Positions 43,223-51,277 of a stretch of 64,000 nt of DNA are shown here, piece after piece. The stretch comes from Streptomyces sp. Mut1 (lineage in GTDB: Bacteria > Actinomycetota > Actinomycetes > Streptomycetales > Streptomycetaceae). The stretch spans positions 4,413,501 to 4,477,500 of the forward strand of contig NZ_CP120997.1 of the NCBI RefSeq assembly GCF_030719295.1, given 5' to 3'. The position numbers and the translations under genes are program-made. The notes beneath the pieces are model-generated. The model saw only the letters and a list, made by a program, of their open reading frames with translations, had not been told where the DNA came from and did not search any database. Position 1 is the stretch's first letter. Each line of letters opens with the position of its first letter.

Positions 43223-43900
43223 GTGGTGGATACCGTGGTGGAACTTTGGGACGGAGTAAGGGCGGTGCGTGACCCCGCGCGGTGCCGGGCACAACTGATG
43301 GCGGCCGGAAGGACGTTGTTCGCGGTGTACGGCTACGCCCATACGTCGGTCGAGCATCTGTGCGCCGAGGCGCAGGTGGAAGTCAGGGACTTCCGCCGTG
43401 AGTTCGAGTCGCGCGAGGCGCTGCTCACCGACCTGTACGACCAGGTCGCGATGGCCGGTATGCAGGCGTCGCAGGCCGAGCTGGCGGCCGAGGGCATGGA
43501 GACCTGTCCGACGGAGGAGCGGGTCCACAGGCTGTTCGCCGCCTACGTCCGGGCCGTCACGCCCGACCCGCACGCGGCCAGGGTGGCGTTCGTGGAGGTG
43601 CTGGGCGTGAGCCCGGCGATGGACGAGCACCTCACGATGTGGCGCCAGGTGTGGACGGACTTCCTGGGCCACGAGGCGGAACGCGCCCGGGGGCGCGGGC
43701 ACGCGGTGGACGGGGACCTGGAGGTGGTCGTGAAGGTCCTGACCCGGTCCGTGGACGAGCTGCTCGCCCACCACGGCCGCCACCCGCGCCAGATGCCGCC
43801 GGACCTGCTGACCAGCGAGCTGACCAGGCTTTCGATGGCGATGATCGGCCCGGCGGACGGGTCGGTGGGCGCCACCGGGGCGGCCACCGGGGCTTCCTAG
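43223..43900 (+). CDS. TetR family regulator
   Basis: 225 residues, GTG 43223 after GAGGAGG. HTH region: LMAAGRTLFAVYGYAHTSVE, HLCAEAQVEVRDFRREFESR, unusual in lacking the normal Tyr-x-His/Tyr-Tyr-H signature after the recognition helix. The C-terminal ligand domain is large and helical. Target unknown. Confidence 0.85.
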   Translation: MVDTVVELWDGVRAVRDPARCRAQLMAAGRTLFAVYGYAHTSVEHLCAEAQVEVRDFRREFESREALLTDLYDQVAMAGMQASQAELAAEGMETCPTEERVHRLFAAYVRAVTPDPHAARVAFVEVLGVSPAMDEHLTMWRQVWTDFLGHEAERARGRGHAVDGDLEVVVKVLTRSVDELLAHHGRHPRQMPPDLLTSELTRLSMAMIGPADGSVGATGAATGAS

Positions 43901-43907
43901 CGGGCCT

Positions 43908-43959
43908 CCGGGGTCTCTTCCGGGGTCTCTTCCGGGGTCTCCTCCGGTGTCCCTTCCGG
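43908..43959. repeat. 12-base tandem repeat (CCGGGGTCTCTT)
   Basis: Four units at 43908, 43920, 43932 and 43944 (CCGGGGTCTCTT, same, CCGGGGTCTCCT, CCGGTGTCCCTT), ending directly at a TTGACA box. Confidence 0.8.
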
Positions 43960-43995
43960 TTGACAAGGCCGCTTGCCGGGTCGGCAAATGGATTC
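43960..43995 (+). promoter_or_regulatory. promoter and operator of the XRE-cupin gene (leaderless)
   Basis: TTGACA at 43960-43965 is a consensus -35. A -10 at the proper distance falls about 43983-43989, placing the transcription start at or next to the ATG at 43996, so the mRNA is probably leaderless; no Shine-Dalgarno is present. The palindrome TTGCCG-GGT-CGGCAA (43973-43987) covers the spacer and -10 and is a natural autoregulatory operator. Confidence 0.55.
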
Positions 43996-44655
43996 ATGGC
44001 AGCGAAGGAACGGAACGACGGCGGCGGCGGCGATGGCGACGGCGGCGGACCCATGAAGGACGACGAGCTGGCGTCCGTGCTGACGGGCGTCGGCCCGCGC
44101 CTGCGGGCGCTGCGCACCGAGCGCGGGACGACGCTGACGCAGCTGAGCGAGACGACGGGGATCTCGCTCAGCACGCTCTCCCGCCTGGAATCGGGTGGCC
44201 GCAAACCGACCCTCGAACTGCTGCTCCCGCTCGCCAAGGCGTACGGGGTCCAGCTGGACGAACTGGTCGGCGCCCCGGACACGGGCGACCCCCGGGTCAC
44301 CTTCCGGCCCTTCAAGCGCCACGGCATGACCTTCGTCCCGCTCACCCGCCACCTCAGCGGCGTGAACGCGTACAAGCAGGTCATGCCTGGCGCGACGGCC
44401 CCTCCGGGCCCGGTCGAACAACGGGTGCACGAGGGCTACGAGTGGCTGTACGTGCTCTCCGGCCGGCTCCGCCTGGTCCTGGGCGACCACGACCTGATCC
44501 TCACGGCGGGGGAGGCGGCCGAGTTCGACACCCACACCCCGCACTGGTGGGGGGCGGCGGGCCCGGACCCGGTGGAGTTCCTGAGCCTGTTCGGACCGCA
44601 GGGGGAACGCATGCACGTACGAGCGAAACCGAAAAGAGGTACGGGGGGAACGTGA
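43996..44655 (+). CDS. XRE-cupin transcriptional regulator
   Basis: 219 residues. A Gly/Asp-rich N-terminus, then an XRE HTH (GPRLRALRTERGTTLTQLSE, SLSTLSRLESGGRKP) and a C-terminal cupin_2 domain (residues 115-205: HEGYEWLYVLSGRLRLVLGD, EFDTHTPHWWGAAG). The cupin senses a small ligand. Overlaps the next gene by four bases. A decayed copy of its 3' end lies at 51078-51215. Confidence 0.88.
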   Translation: MAAKERNDGGGGDGDGGGPMKDDELASVLTGVGPRLRALRTERGTTLTQLSETTGISLSTLSRLESGGRKPTLELLLPLAKAYGVQLDELVGAPDTGDPRVTFRPFKRHGMTFVPLTRHLSGVNAYKQVMPGATAPPGPVEQRVHEGYEWLYVLSGRLRLVLGDHDLILTAGEAAEFDTHTPHWWGAAGPDPVEFLSLFGPQGERMHVRAKPKRGTGGT

Positions 44656-45287
44656 GCGGTAACGAGGGTTCGACGGCCTGGTTCGAGGGGCTGCCGGAAG
44701 TCATCACGCGGGCCGACTTCGGGTCCCTGGTGGGGCGGCCCCCACGCGGCGCCGAGCGGATGGCGGCACGGGGCCTTCTCGCCGCCCCCGCCTACCGCAA
44801 CCGCGGCAAACTGGTGTGGCACGAAGCGCCCGCCCTGGCCTGGTTCCGCTCCCTCCAGGAGCACGCGGTGATCGTGTCCGCGAACGCCCGGACCATGGCG
44901 GACCTGAAGGAGCACGGGGCGTATGTGTGCCAACTGGGCAGCGGCGCGCATGTGGGGCTCGCGCGCCCCAAGATGCTCGTCATGTACCAGCGGGGCGGCG
45001 AGGGCCTGGTCTTCGGGGTCGACGCGGTCGAGACGGTCAACCAGCAGATCGACGGAACCCGCCCCGCGAGCGCCCGAACCCGCGCCATCCTGTGCGACGG
45101 CGAACGGCTGGACACCTTCGGGACACCCTGGACGATCTTCCACCTCCGCGAGGCCGGCAGGATCGCCAACATCACCCCGAGCATCAAACAGGGCCGCTAC
45201 CTCCGCCTCGACGACGTCCTGGACGCCCTGACGACGGGCCAACTGACGGTGCCTACGCAGGACGAGGCGTTCCCCAGCCGAATGTGA
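44652..45287 (+). CDS. hypothetical protein coupled to the XRE-cupin gene
   Basis: 211 residues, GTG 44652 overlapping the previous stop. A compact mixed fold: VITRADFGSLVGRPPRGAER, AVIVSANARTMADLKEHGAY, PKMLVMYQRGGEGLVFGVDA, RAILCDGERLDTFGTPW. I do not recognise the family. Tight coupling suggests it is the effector of the regulator, or a co-regulator. Confidence 0.7.
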   Translation: MSGNEGSTAWFEGLPEVITRADFGSLVGRPPRGAERMAARGLLAAPAYRNRGKLVWHEAPALAWFRSLQEHAVIVSANARTMADLKEHGAYVCQLGSGAHVGLARPKMLVMYQRGGEGLVFGVDAVETVNQQIDGTRPASARTRAILCDGERLDTFGTPWTIFHLREAGRIANITPSIKQGRYLRLDDVLDALTTGQLTVPTQDEAFPSRM

Positions 45288-45329
45288 GGGGGCGCGGGGA
45301 CGCGCCGGGGCGTGGAGCGGACGGGCGCC

Positions 45330-45527
45330 TCAAAAGGGCCCGTCATCCCTTGCCTTGCCTGCGAGGCGTCGTTGAAGGAATCGCCCCAGGAGGGCCGCCG
45401 ATCCTATGGCGAAGGCGGGCGGCAGGATGACTGCGTAAAGACCACCGAGCCATCTGGCCCATGTCGTGACCGCCACTATCAGAATCCCCAGAGGGATCAG
45501 ATGGATCAGGTATTTGCTGCGTGCCAT
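45330..45527 (-). CDS. small two-helix membrane protein
   Basis: 65 residues from ATG 45527, with a strong GGGAGGAG upstream. Two hydrophobic segments (5-24, 28-47), then a basic C-terminus (RFLQRRLAGKARDD). The first of a set of small membrane proteins in the 45.3-52.2 kb island. Confidence 0.7.
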   Translation of the reverse strand: MARSKYLIHLIPLGILIVAVTTWARWLGGLYAVILPPAFAIGSAALLGRFLQRRLAGKARDDGPF

Positions 45528-45664
45528 ACCCGATTATCTCCTCCCATCCTGCCTACTGACTCGGCGCAGTGTGGTGTTCCGGCTCTTGCCGGCCACTGAA
45601 CGTCATTCAGAGCGCGCCGAAACCGGTGAGAACTGCGAGAACGGCGCACAAAATGAGAGAGGCG

Positions 45665-45937
45665 TCAGCGCTCGCACACCGTGTGCATGAGGTCGGGGCG
45701 CGACGGAGGCATCGAGAACCATCGTCGCGCAGCCAGAGCGAATCCATTGGCGAATCTCGCGAGAATTTCCGCCAGTGCCAACGAAGACTCTGCGATGTGC
45801 AGGGTCACCTCGATCAACGGGTTCAGGACCGGATGGCAAGGAGCCGGCATCGCGACCCCGAGACCTGCGATCAATATGTCGCAGCGGGTGGGCCAGGAAC
45901 GGCGGCGTAATATTTCGTCGCGCGCTGTAAATGTCAA
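45665..45937 (-). CDS. hypothetical short protein
   Basis: 90 residues, TTG start after GGGGGG. It has an amphipathic or membrane-associated helix (PLIEVTLHIAESSLALAEIL). Other frames here are open too, so this is a weak call. Confidence 0.3.
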   Translation of the reverse strand: MTFTARDEILRRRSWPTRCDILIAGLGVAMPAPCHPVLNPLIEVTLHIAESSLALAEILARFANGFALAARRWFSMPPSRPDLMHTVCER

Positions 45938-45985
45938 GCATCCCCCCCATTCCTGGCTGCACGATGCCTGGGCAACTCGGCGACA

Positions 45986-46174
45986 TCACGAGCCCAACCT
46001 CAGCAGTGCCACTGATCCGACCACCACCCACCCTATGGCGATCGCAACCATGAGTGGCCTGCGCAGTCCGTATCCCTCAAGCTCGGACTTGAAGCCGTCC
46101 GCCCACCCTCCAGGATTCCAGAGAAAGAGCACCCCGAGCGGCAGGAAGAGAGAGAGGATCAGTGATGACGGCAT
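45986..46174 (-). CDS. small two-helix membrane protein
   Basis: 62 residues. LILSLFLPLGVLFLWNPGGW then LMVAIAIGWVVVGSVALLRL: two membrane helices separated by a short charged loop. The WNPGGW pattern recalls small actinobacterial membrane proteins of the DUF6199 type; that match is tentative. Confidence 0.5.
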   Translation of the reverse strand: MPSSLILSLFLPLGVLFLWNPGGWADGFKSELEGYGLRRPLMVAIAIGWVVVGSVALLRLGS

Positions 46175-46221
46175 CTCGTGGACCTAGTTAAAATAGAGGG
46201 AAGGGGGGGGGAGGGTGGAGT

Positions 46222-46452
46222 TTACTGCGCGAAGTGTCGAATTGAGAAGTATATGAAACTCAGGAATGTGATGCCGCCCACGCCGATAAAAACTCCCCCA
46301 GAGGCTCTAGTTGCATGCCATGCCCACGACCTCTCGTGCACCAATGGTCTGTGGCTTACATGTTTACCGGAGAGCTGGTCTGTTACGCCCCACCAATTTC
46401 TCCTAATCGCCAATCCGATTGTTATAAATATGGCAGAGAATACGAGCAGCAT
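46222..46452 (-). CDS. small two-helix membrane protein
   Basis: 76 residues. MLLVFSAIFITIGLAIRRNW, a polar middle, then GVFIGVGGITFLSFIYFSIR. Lower GC than the core genes. Same topology as 45986-46174 though not clearly homologous. Confidence 0.5.
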   Translation of the reverse strand: MLLVFSAIFITIGLAIRRNWWGVTDQLSGKHVSHRPLVHERSWAWHATRASGGVFIGVGGITFLSFIYFSIRHFAQ

Positions 46453-46558
46453 TGGATTTTCTCCCCTCGGGGCGCGCCAAGTAGTGGTCTTGCGTCAGCA
46501 CGTCCACGAGACGTCACTGAAGATATGAACTTGTCGGTTAGTTGAATTGGAAGACCCC

Positions 46559-46797
46559 TTGTCGGCGCTACGCTCGGCCACGAAAGCGCGGGCCCAGCCG
46601 GCCGCCGGGTTCGGCATCGGGATCGCGACGGTCTCCTGGGTGTTCATGCCGTGGCGTTTGTGTTTCCCGGAGTAGTAGGGGCTGCCGTGGGCCGCAGGTA
46701 AGCATCGACGGCATTCCTCTGGTTGGCCGACTGCGAGCAGGCCATGGCCATTCTCAAGAACTGGCGCCTCCTACGCAAGCTCCGTTGGCGTACCGTT
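46559..46797 (+). mobile_element. scrambled remnant of a DDE_Tnp_4-type transposase
   Basis: Three pieces of one transposase type in disagreeing order. The plus strand at 46559-46640 encodes QPAAGFGIGIATV (helix-turn-helix region). The minus strand at 46641-46699 encodes PYYSGKHKRHGMN (DDE core). The plus strand at 46720-46797 encodes AMAILKNWRLLRKLR (C-terminal end). No frame joins them; stops and an inversion break the gene. Confidence 0.7.
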
Positions 46798-46799
46798 TC

Positions 46800-46998
46800 G
46801 GGGGCGGCACCTCAAGCGGTGGACCGGCTCGCCCAGAGCGACTGAGACTTCTTCCCTGCTCTGACCGAACCGCATGGGCCCCACGGACTTCAATGGATCC
46901 CACCTCCATTCAGGACGCTCCCCGTCCCAGAGGAACCTCTCCGCGAACCAGACCAACGAACCCACCCCGTAGAAGCCTGCGTGCAGGAAGCCTTGCAA
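46800..46998 (-). pseudogene. 5' fragment of a hypothetical gene cut by the transposase remnant
   Basis: The minus frame encodes LVWFAERFLWDGERPEWRWD, PLKSVGPMRFGQSREEVSVA and then LGEPVHR before it runs into the transposase-derived sequence. FG-S-EEV--ALG is a pattern seen in small Streptomyces proteins of unknown role. The start (TTG 46998) is uncertain and the 3' part is missing. Confidence 0.45.
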
Positions 46999-47275
46999 GG
47001 CGTGTTGCCGGCGGCACCACGCGCCTGACTGCCTGACTGCCTGACCACGAACCCGGGCGACTGCGGTGGCCTCGCCCGGCCAAGGGGCGCGAGATGTCCG
47101 GCAACAGCCCGGGTAGCGCTCACTCCTGGTGGCATCGCATCACGACCATGGTCCAGGCAGCCCTCCTCCACCACGCCTCAGCGTGAGGTCGGAAGAGGCT
47201 CCGTGTTCACGCCTTTGTGTTTCCGCCAGTCAGCTGAATAGCTATGTCCGTAGAACATTTCTAGCCTGCCGCAGC

Positions 47276-47413
47276 TTATCGCTGTTCTCGGGATCTACCG
47301 ATCGCACTCCCGAGACCTATCCCGAAAGTCACAGGAACAACAATATTGAAGGGGTTCGGTAGTGGGTTGGATGCGATGAAAACGCCGATGGTCGCAATTC
47401 CTCCAATGGTCAT
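47276..47413 (-). CDS. possible small membrane protein with upstream in-frame stop
   Basis: ATG 47413 to TAA: 45 residues with two hydrophobic stretches (GGIATIGVFIASN, NIVVPVTFGIGLGSAIG). Twelve codons upstream in the same frame is ATG 47449 preceded by AAAGGA, but a TGA at 47419-47417 interrupts it. It could be a broken gene or a start shift. Confidence 0.3.
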   Translation of the reverse strand: MTIGGIATIGVFIASNPLPNPFNIVVPVTFGIGLGSAIGRSREQR

Positions 47414-47562
47414 TTTTCATCGGTACCGGAGTGGAGCTCTAGCTCCCATTTGCATCCTTTCTCATTTGGTTCAACGTGCGTTCCAGTCGCCAAAGCGAGG
47501 ATCGCATGAGTACGGAATTCCCTACTGAGCCCTTTTCAGCCACCAGTCAGGTTGGAAACGTC

Positions 47563-48009
47563 TCACTTTCGCATTCTCGTTAGGAGCATTTTCCAAGTGT
47601 CTCGCTCCGGGCTTTTCTGATAAAAGGTATCGGGTTGCACGGGATCGCACATCGCCACGAGTACATCCCCTTTTCGGAATAGCACCTCTTGCTCAAAGTT
47701 GGTCCACTCACTTCTCCGTGCACGAATTACCCGAAATGTAAGGACATGTCGACCTGGGGTTAGATCGATAAATTTCGTACGCTTGAGGGTTGTGCTGTCC
47801 ATCTTGCAAAGCACCTGCCCCCCCTCCTCGACGGATGCGATCGACCACTTTCGGTTCACATTTCGGAAGCCGTTCCGCATGGTGCAGTAGAACAGCAGCC
47901 CCGACCGTTCACGTCGTTTTGCACGCTGCAGCGTGCGGCGAGCAGAGAAGGGTACCTTGTCTTCATGCTCAATCGAGAGAATGTGAGGGGGCTGGGGCTG
48001 CTGCTTCAT
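47563..48009 (-). CDS. hypothetical protein of the accessory island
   Basis: 148 residues, ATG 48009 after AAGGAAT. Beta-rich (LLFYCTMRNGFRNVNRKWSI, GRHVLTFRVIRA) with several Arg/Lys. Lower GC than its surroundings and codon use unlike the core genes, which suggests acquisition. No family recognised. Confidence 0.65.
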   Translation of the reverse strand: MKQQPQPPHILSIEHEDKVPFSARRTLQRAKRRERSGLLFYCTMRNGFRNVNRKWSIASVEEGGQVLCKMDSTTLKRTKFIDLTPGRHVLTFRVIRARRSEWTNFEQEVLFRKGDVLVAMCDPVQPDTFYQKSPERDTWKMLLTRMRK

Positions 48010-48272
48010 TGTCGTGATTCCTTACGCGCCTAATCCCTGTTTGATTCCATAATAGGGGTGTTGATAGCCAGGGTCGCCGCCAGAACGGAACCCGCGTCAG
48101 TGACCCGTCCACCCCCTGCAGAAGGCGCCACTCTATCGAGGTCAAGCCTCCCTTGGCCCTTCCGAATGAGCTGGCGCCTTTGTGGATGGAGTTGGCTGCT
48201 TTGGCTGCTCCAAAGCCCACCCCGCAAACCTTAGCCCTACAGCTCCAGTCTCACAGCCATTCCAATTATTCC

Positions 48273-48436
48273 TCACACATGCGTCTCTGTCGTTGCGGCG
48301 GCAAGGGCGGTCCCCAAGTAGAAGGCCGCGACCGCAACGCCACCGAGTGGCGTGATCATGGACGCGATTCCGAGCCCACGCCGACGTAACCGAGGAGAGT
48401 GGAATGGTCATTGATTGTGTCCCTCACCTTATCCAT
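48273..48436 (-). pseudogene. small membrane protein split by a frameshift
   Basis: ATG 48436 encodes MDKVRDTINDHSTLLGYVGV and then a stop after SESRP. The adjacent frame continues naturally with GLGIASMITPLGGVAVAAFY to TGA at 48273. One base change would join them into a single hydrophobic protein of about 54 residues. Confidence 0.35.
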
Positions 48437-48461
48437 CCCACTCTTAACCTCGAAGTGTCGT

Positions 48462-48496
48462 GACGGGCCGACGATTCCGTCGGTGGCCCGTTTTCG
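48462..48496. terminator. hairpin followed by TTTT
   Basis: CGGGCCGACG-ATTC-CGTCGGTGGCCCG then TTTT on the plus strand. It lies right after a 19-codon plus-strand frame (48404-48463) with GAGGAG before its ATG, and next to an IS1380-like remnant, so it may belong to either. Confidence 0.5.
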
Positions 48497-48599
48497 TGCC
48501 GTGAGCTGAGGTTGGGCAGGTCGAAGGCCCGAGTGTCATCTCGGGGAGGCGCCGAGTTCCACTGCTCCGATGTCGGGCTGCTGTCGTAGGGACGAGAAA

Positions 48600-48735
48600 G
48601 TTACTGGTCAGCCGGGGTTCGGCAGGAGTGCGAGCTGGTCCAGTGCGGCGGTGGTGTGGAGGGGCAGGTTGCGCAGGCCGGTGGCTCGGGCGGCCCGGAT
48701 ACGGTCCTCGGCCAGGGCCCGCAGCCGGTGACGGA
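48600..48735 (-). mobile_element. IS1380-like transposase 3' remnant
   Basis: The minus strand encodes RLRALAEDRIRAARATGLRN followed by LPLHTTA, the conserved C-terminal segment of IS1380-family transposases, then quickly diverges and stops. It abuts the IS5-like remnant on the other strand. Confidence 0.65.
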
Positions 48736-49313
48736 GCTCGAGTCGAGGTCCTCCTCGCCAAGCTCCGCAGCGCGGACGCCCTGGACCTTTCCCGGGCCGC
48801 GGTCGACGGCTCCCACATTTGCGCATTAAAGGGGGCTCCAAGACGGGACGAAGCCCTGTTGACCGGGGCAGAAGCGGCAGCAAGCATCACTTGATCACCG
48901 ACGCCACCGGCATTCCGCTCGCCGCCACCTTGACCGGCGGCAATCGCAACGACGTCACCCAGCTGATCCCTCTTCTCCAGGCCGTGCCGCCGGTGCGGGG
49001 CAAGCGCGGCCGGCCCCGGCGCCGCCCGGACGTGGTGCTGGGCGACCGCGGCTACGACCACGACAAGCACCGTCGCCTGGCCCGGGACCTCGGCGTGAAG
49101 CCGTTGATCGCCCGCCGCGGCGCCGGGCACGGCTCCGGCCTGGGCACCCAACGCTGGGTCGTTGAGCGCGTGTTCGCCCATCTGCACTGGTTCCGTCGCC
49201 TGCGGATCCGCGGGGAGATACGCGACGACATCCACGAATCCTTCCTCACCCTCGGATTCGCACTCATCTGCCGGCGGCGACTGTGTGCTCCGGCGAGCGA
49301 TGCCCTGGGCTAG
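48736..49313 (+). mobile_element. IS5-like transposase, truncated and frameshifted
   Basis: The first frame gives LLAKLRSADALDLSRAAVDG, SHICALKG; a one-base loss in the run AAAGGGGG near 48830 moves the reading to the next frame, which continues GGSKTGRSPVDRGRSGSKHH to FFLTL-type end (VERVFAHLHWFRRLRIRGEI). The N-terminal half is missing. The DDE residues D (VDGSH), D (LGDRGYDHD) and E (VVERV) are recognisable but the gene cannot work. Confidence 0.75.
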
Positions 49314-49654
49314 TCAGCCGCCGTCAGCCGGTTGAGAACTTCCATGGGAGTGAAATCCCAGCCGACCAGGCGCGGCCCACTCCAGTTGATGCCGATCTTG
49401 AGTCCATCCCGGGCGTAATCGGGCAGTTCGCGATCGCGCCAGGTCTCCAGCGGCATGGATTCAACGCGTAGCCCATGCCCCCAGATCTTCGCTGCCCTCT
49501 GGGCGCGGGCCGGGGTCGACCAGAAGGGAAGACTTCGCGCGCCGTCCGCGGAGAGGTGGCTCGGCATTCCGTCGTCATCCCGGACGAGCCAGACGACTCT
49601 GCTTTGGCGGACATCCCGGAAGAACGCTGCCGCTTGCGAACCGCTCTGACTCAT
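49310..49654 (-). CDS. DUF2750 family protein
   Basis: 114 residues from ATG 49654 (GTG 49660 also in frame). Pattern VVWLVRDDDGMPSHLSADGA, SLPFWSTPARAQRAAKIWG, LKIGINWSG, a good match to the DUF2750 family of small proteins often found as immunity-like or orphan genes. Overlaps the IS5-like remnant end by four bases. Confidence 0.75.
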   Translation of the reverse strand: MSQSGSQAAAFFRDVRQSRVVWLVRDDDGMPSHLSADGARSLPFWSTPARAQRAAKIWGHGLRVESMPLETWRDRELPDYARDGLKIGINWSGPRLVGWDFTPMEVLNRLTAAD

Positions 49655-49930
49655 GGCCACAGAGACTAGCGGTACCCGCCACTCATTTCGTCAGGGGTTC
49701 TTAGTCGATCAGGGGTCGTGTACTCCTTCTCCACCCCTGTGACGTATGTTCCACCGACGTTCGTGCAGCGCGGCTCGGTCCCGCTGATGACGCAGGAGTC
49801 CTGTGCCGCCGTCGCCGCCCCAAGCGACATCTGACCTGGACGACGCCCGTCCCGACCCGGGCGTACACCTGGTACGGCACGGTGGTTTCGCCATGAGTCT
49901 GCCGGTCGGACGTCCCGATGTGGGTCCGGC

Positions 49931-50015
49931 CTTGATCAGGACGCGGGCGGAGGCGGGGTTGTCGGGGTGGTGTATGGCCTCCAGCCGGTTGAGGCCGCAG
50001 TGGTAGAGGCGACGT
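49931..50015 (-). pseudogene. fragment of a GNAT acetyltransferase gene
   Basis: The minus strand encodes LNRLEAIHHPDNPASARVLI then KAG, the C-terminal acetyl-CoA-binding signature of RimI-like GNAT enzymes. Nothing before or after it in the 401-base gap (49655-50055) continues the family, so it is a stray fragment. Confidence 0.6.
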
Positions 50016-50055
50016 GCGGATGTCCCTCCACTCGGTGGGGATGTGCTCGAACACG

Positions 50056-50589
50056 TCAGAGTATTCTGAAGAAGGGGGTGCGCAGGAAGTAGGCCATGTC
50101 GGCCCACACGAAGAGGCAGATACTCATTATTCCTGCTGCTGAGGGTGTGACGATGTCCCAATCGCCTGCGACTGCCGTGGCTACGCAGTTGTCACCTTCA
50201 TGGACGTAGATCTTTAGCCTGCGCACGGTGAATGTGATCCCCAGGCCGTCAAACGCAATGATTCTGGCGGATCGACGAAGAGACGAGTGGGTGCGGATGC
50301 TGAACTCCGTACCGTTCAACTCACCCTCGGCTCCGGACTCCAGACGCTTTCGACCCGCGTAGAGGGGTACGCCCAGGTCCCTGACCTTTACCTCGGCTAC
50401 CCCTGTCAGGGTAACGACCCAATCCTCCCAGGCGTCAGCCAGGGCGACTGGGGTGCGAGTGCTGGACGGGCCGCGAAGCAGTGTGACCTCGCCAAGTGGC
50501 GTATCCACTCTCGAGTAAACCGCTTCGGTCTTCGCGGGCGAGCTCCACAGCGCCCCAGAGATGTCGTATTTGAAGTCCTTGTATCTCAC
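50056..50589 (-). CDS. hypothetical protein with C-terminal membrane helix
   Basis: 177 residues, GTG 50589 after GAGGAA. A beta-rich body (RVDTPLGEVTLLRG, VVTLTGVAEVKVRDLGV, ITFTVRRLKIYVHEGD) and a final hydrophobic helix AAGIMSICLFVWADMAYFL. No family recognised; island gene. Confidence 0.55.
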   Translation of the reverse strand: MRYKDFKYDISGALWSSPAKTEAVYSRVDTPLGEVTLLRGPSSTRTPVALADAWEDWVVTLTGVAEVKVRDLGVPLYAGRKRLESGAEGELNGTEFSIRTHSSLRRSARIIAFDGLGITFTVRRLKIYVHEGDNCVATAVAGDWDIVTPSAAGIMSICLFVWADMAYFLRTPFFRIL

Positions 50590-50740
50590 AATTCCTCGCG
50601 AAGTTCGGGTGACGCACCGGGGGCCCTGGTGGGTACAGGGACCCCGATGTGCCGAATCTTAGTGGTCTTGCCACGGGTCTCCGGCAGGAATCGCGTGCGG
50701 GTCAATTCCGCCACTCCATGCTGGGCCCGACGCGAAGTTC

Positions 50741-51019
50741 ATGAGCCAGGAACCTCGCCTCTACACGGGAACCGGCCCAGCGGGTGAAGGCCTTGGCCAC
50801 ACCACCATCGACCTCAAATCCAGCGGCTGGGACAGCAATACCCACCCGCTGATCACTTCCGAAGGCGACAGCAACGGCGATGGCAAACCCGACCTCTATG
50901 CCACGAGCCACGACACCAACAAGGGAATCTATTTCTACCCGTCCATCACCACGACCGGCATAGGATCACCTACCGTCGCCGGCACCACCGGATGGCTCAA
51001 CTTCCAAGCGCTCAGCTGA
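50741..51019 (+). pseudogene. C-terminal fragment of an FG-GAP/VCBS-repeat protein
   Basis: 92 codons: RLYTGTGPAGEGLGHTTIDL, EGDSNGDGKPDLYATSHDTN, and a closing TTGWLNFQALS. The last propeller blade of a Streptomyces secreted VCBS protein without signal peptide or other blades. Probably a truncated gene. Confidence 0.6.
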
Positions 51020-51030
51020 AGCAGCACGTC

Positions 51031-51079
51031 CACTGTGGGAGGGCTGCCTGCTGCTCTTGAGAGCAGCCCTCCCCCAGTG
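51031..51079 (+). terminator. terminator of the FG-GAP fragment
   Basis: CACTGTGGGAGGGCTGC pairs with GCAGCCCTCCCCCAGTG across a 15-base loop. It directly follows the fragment's stop, so the ancestral gene end is preserved. Confidence 0.65.
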
Positions 51080-51215
51080 GGTTCGACACCTGTTTCGGCA
51101 CTGATGGTGCGCGGAGGGGCTGGAGCCGGTGGAGATTTTGGGCCGGTCCGGGCCGCAGCGGCAACGGATGCACATTCGAGCGAAGCTCAAGCGGGGACCG
51201 GGGGCACATGAGCGG
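51078..51215 (+). pseudogene. decayed 3' end of an XRE-cupin regulator
   Basis: The DNA aligns with 44524-44655: TTCGACACC, GCACTG-TGG, CCGGTGGAG and ATGCACATTCGAGCGAAG all correspond. The translated pieces are EPVEILG, GPQRQRMHIRAKLKRGPG against PVEFLSLFGPQGERMHVRAK of the intact gene. A one-base gap and a TGA in place of the Trp codon disable it. Confidence 0.65.
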
Positions 51216-51277
51216 CGGGGTGCGGTGGCGGAGGGAAGACGGGCGGCAGCCCCTGCGATCTTCGTCGGTACGGCTCG

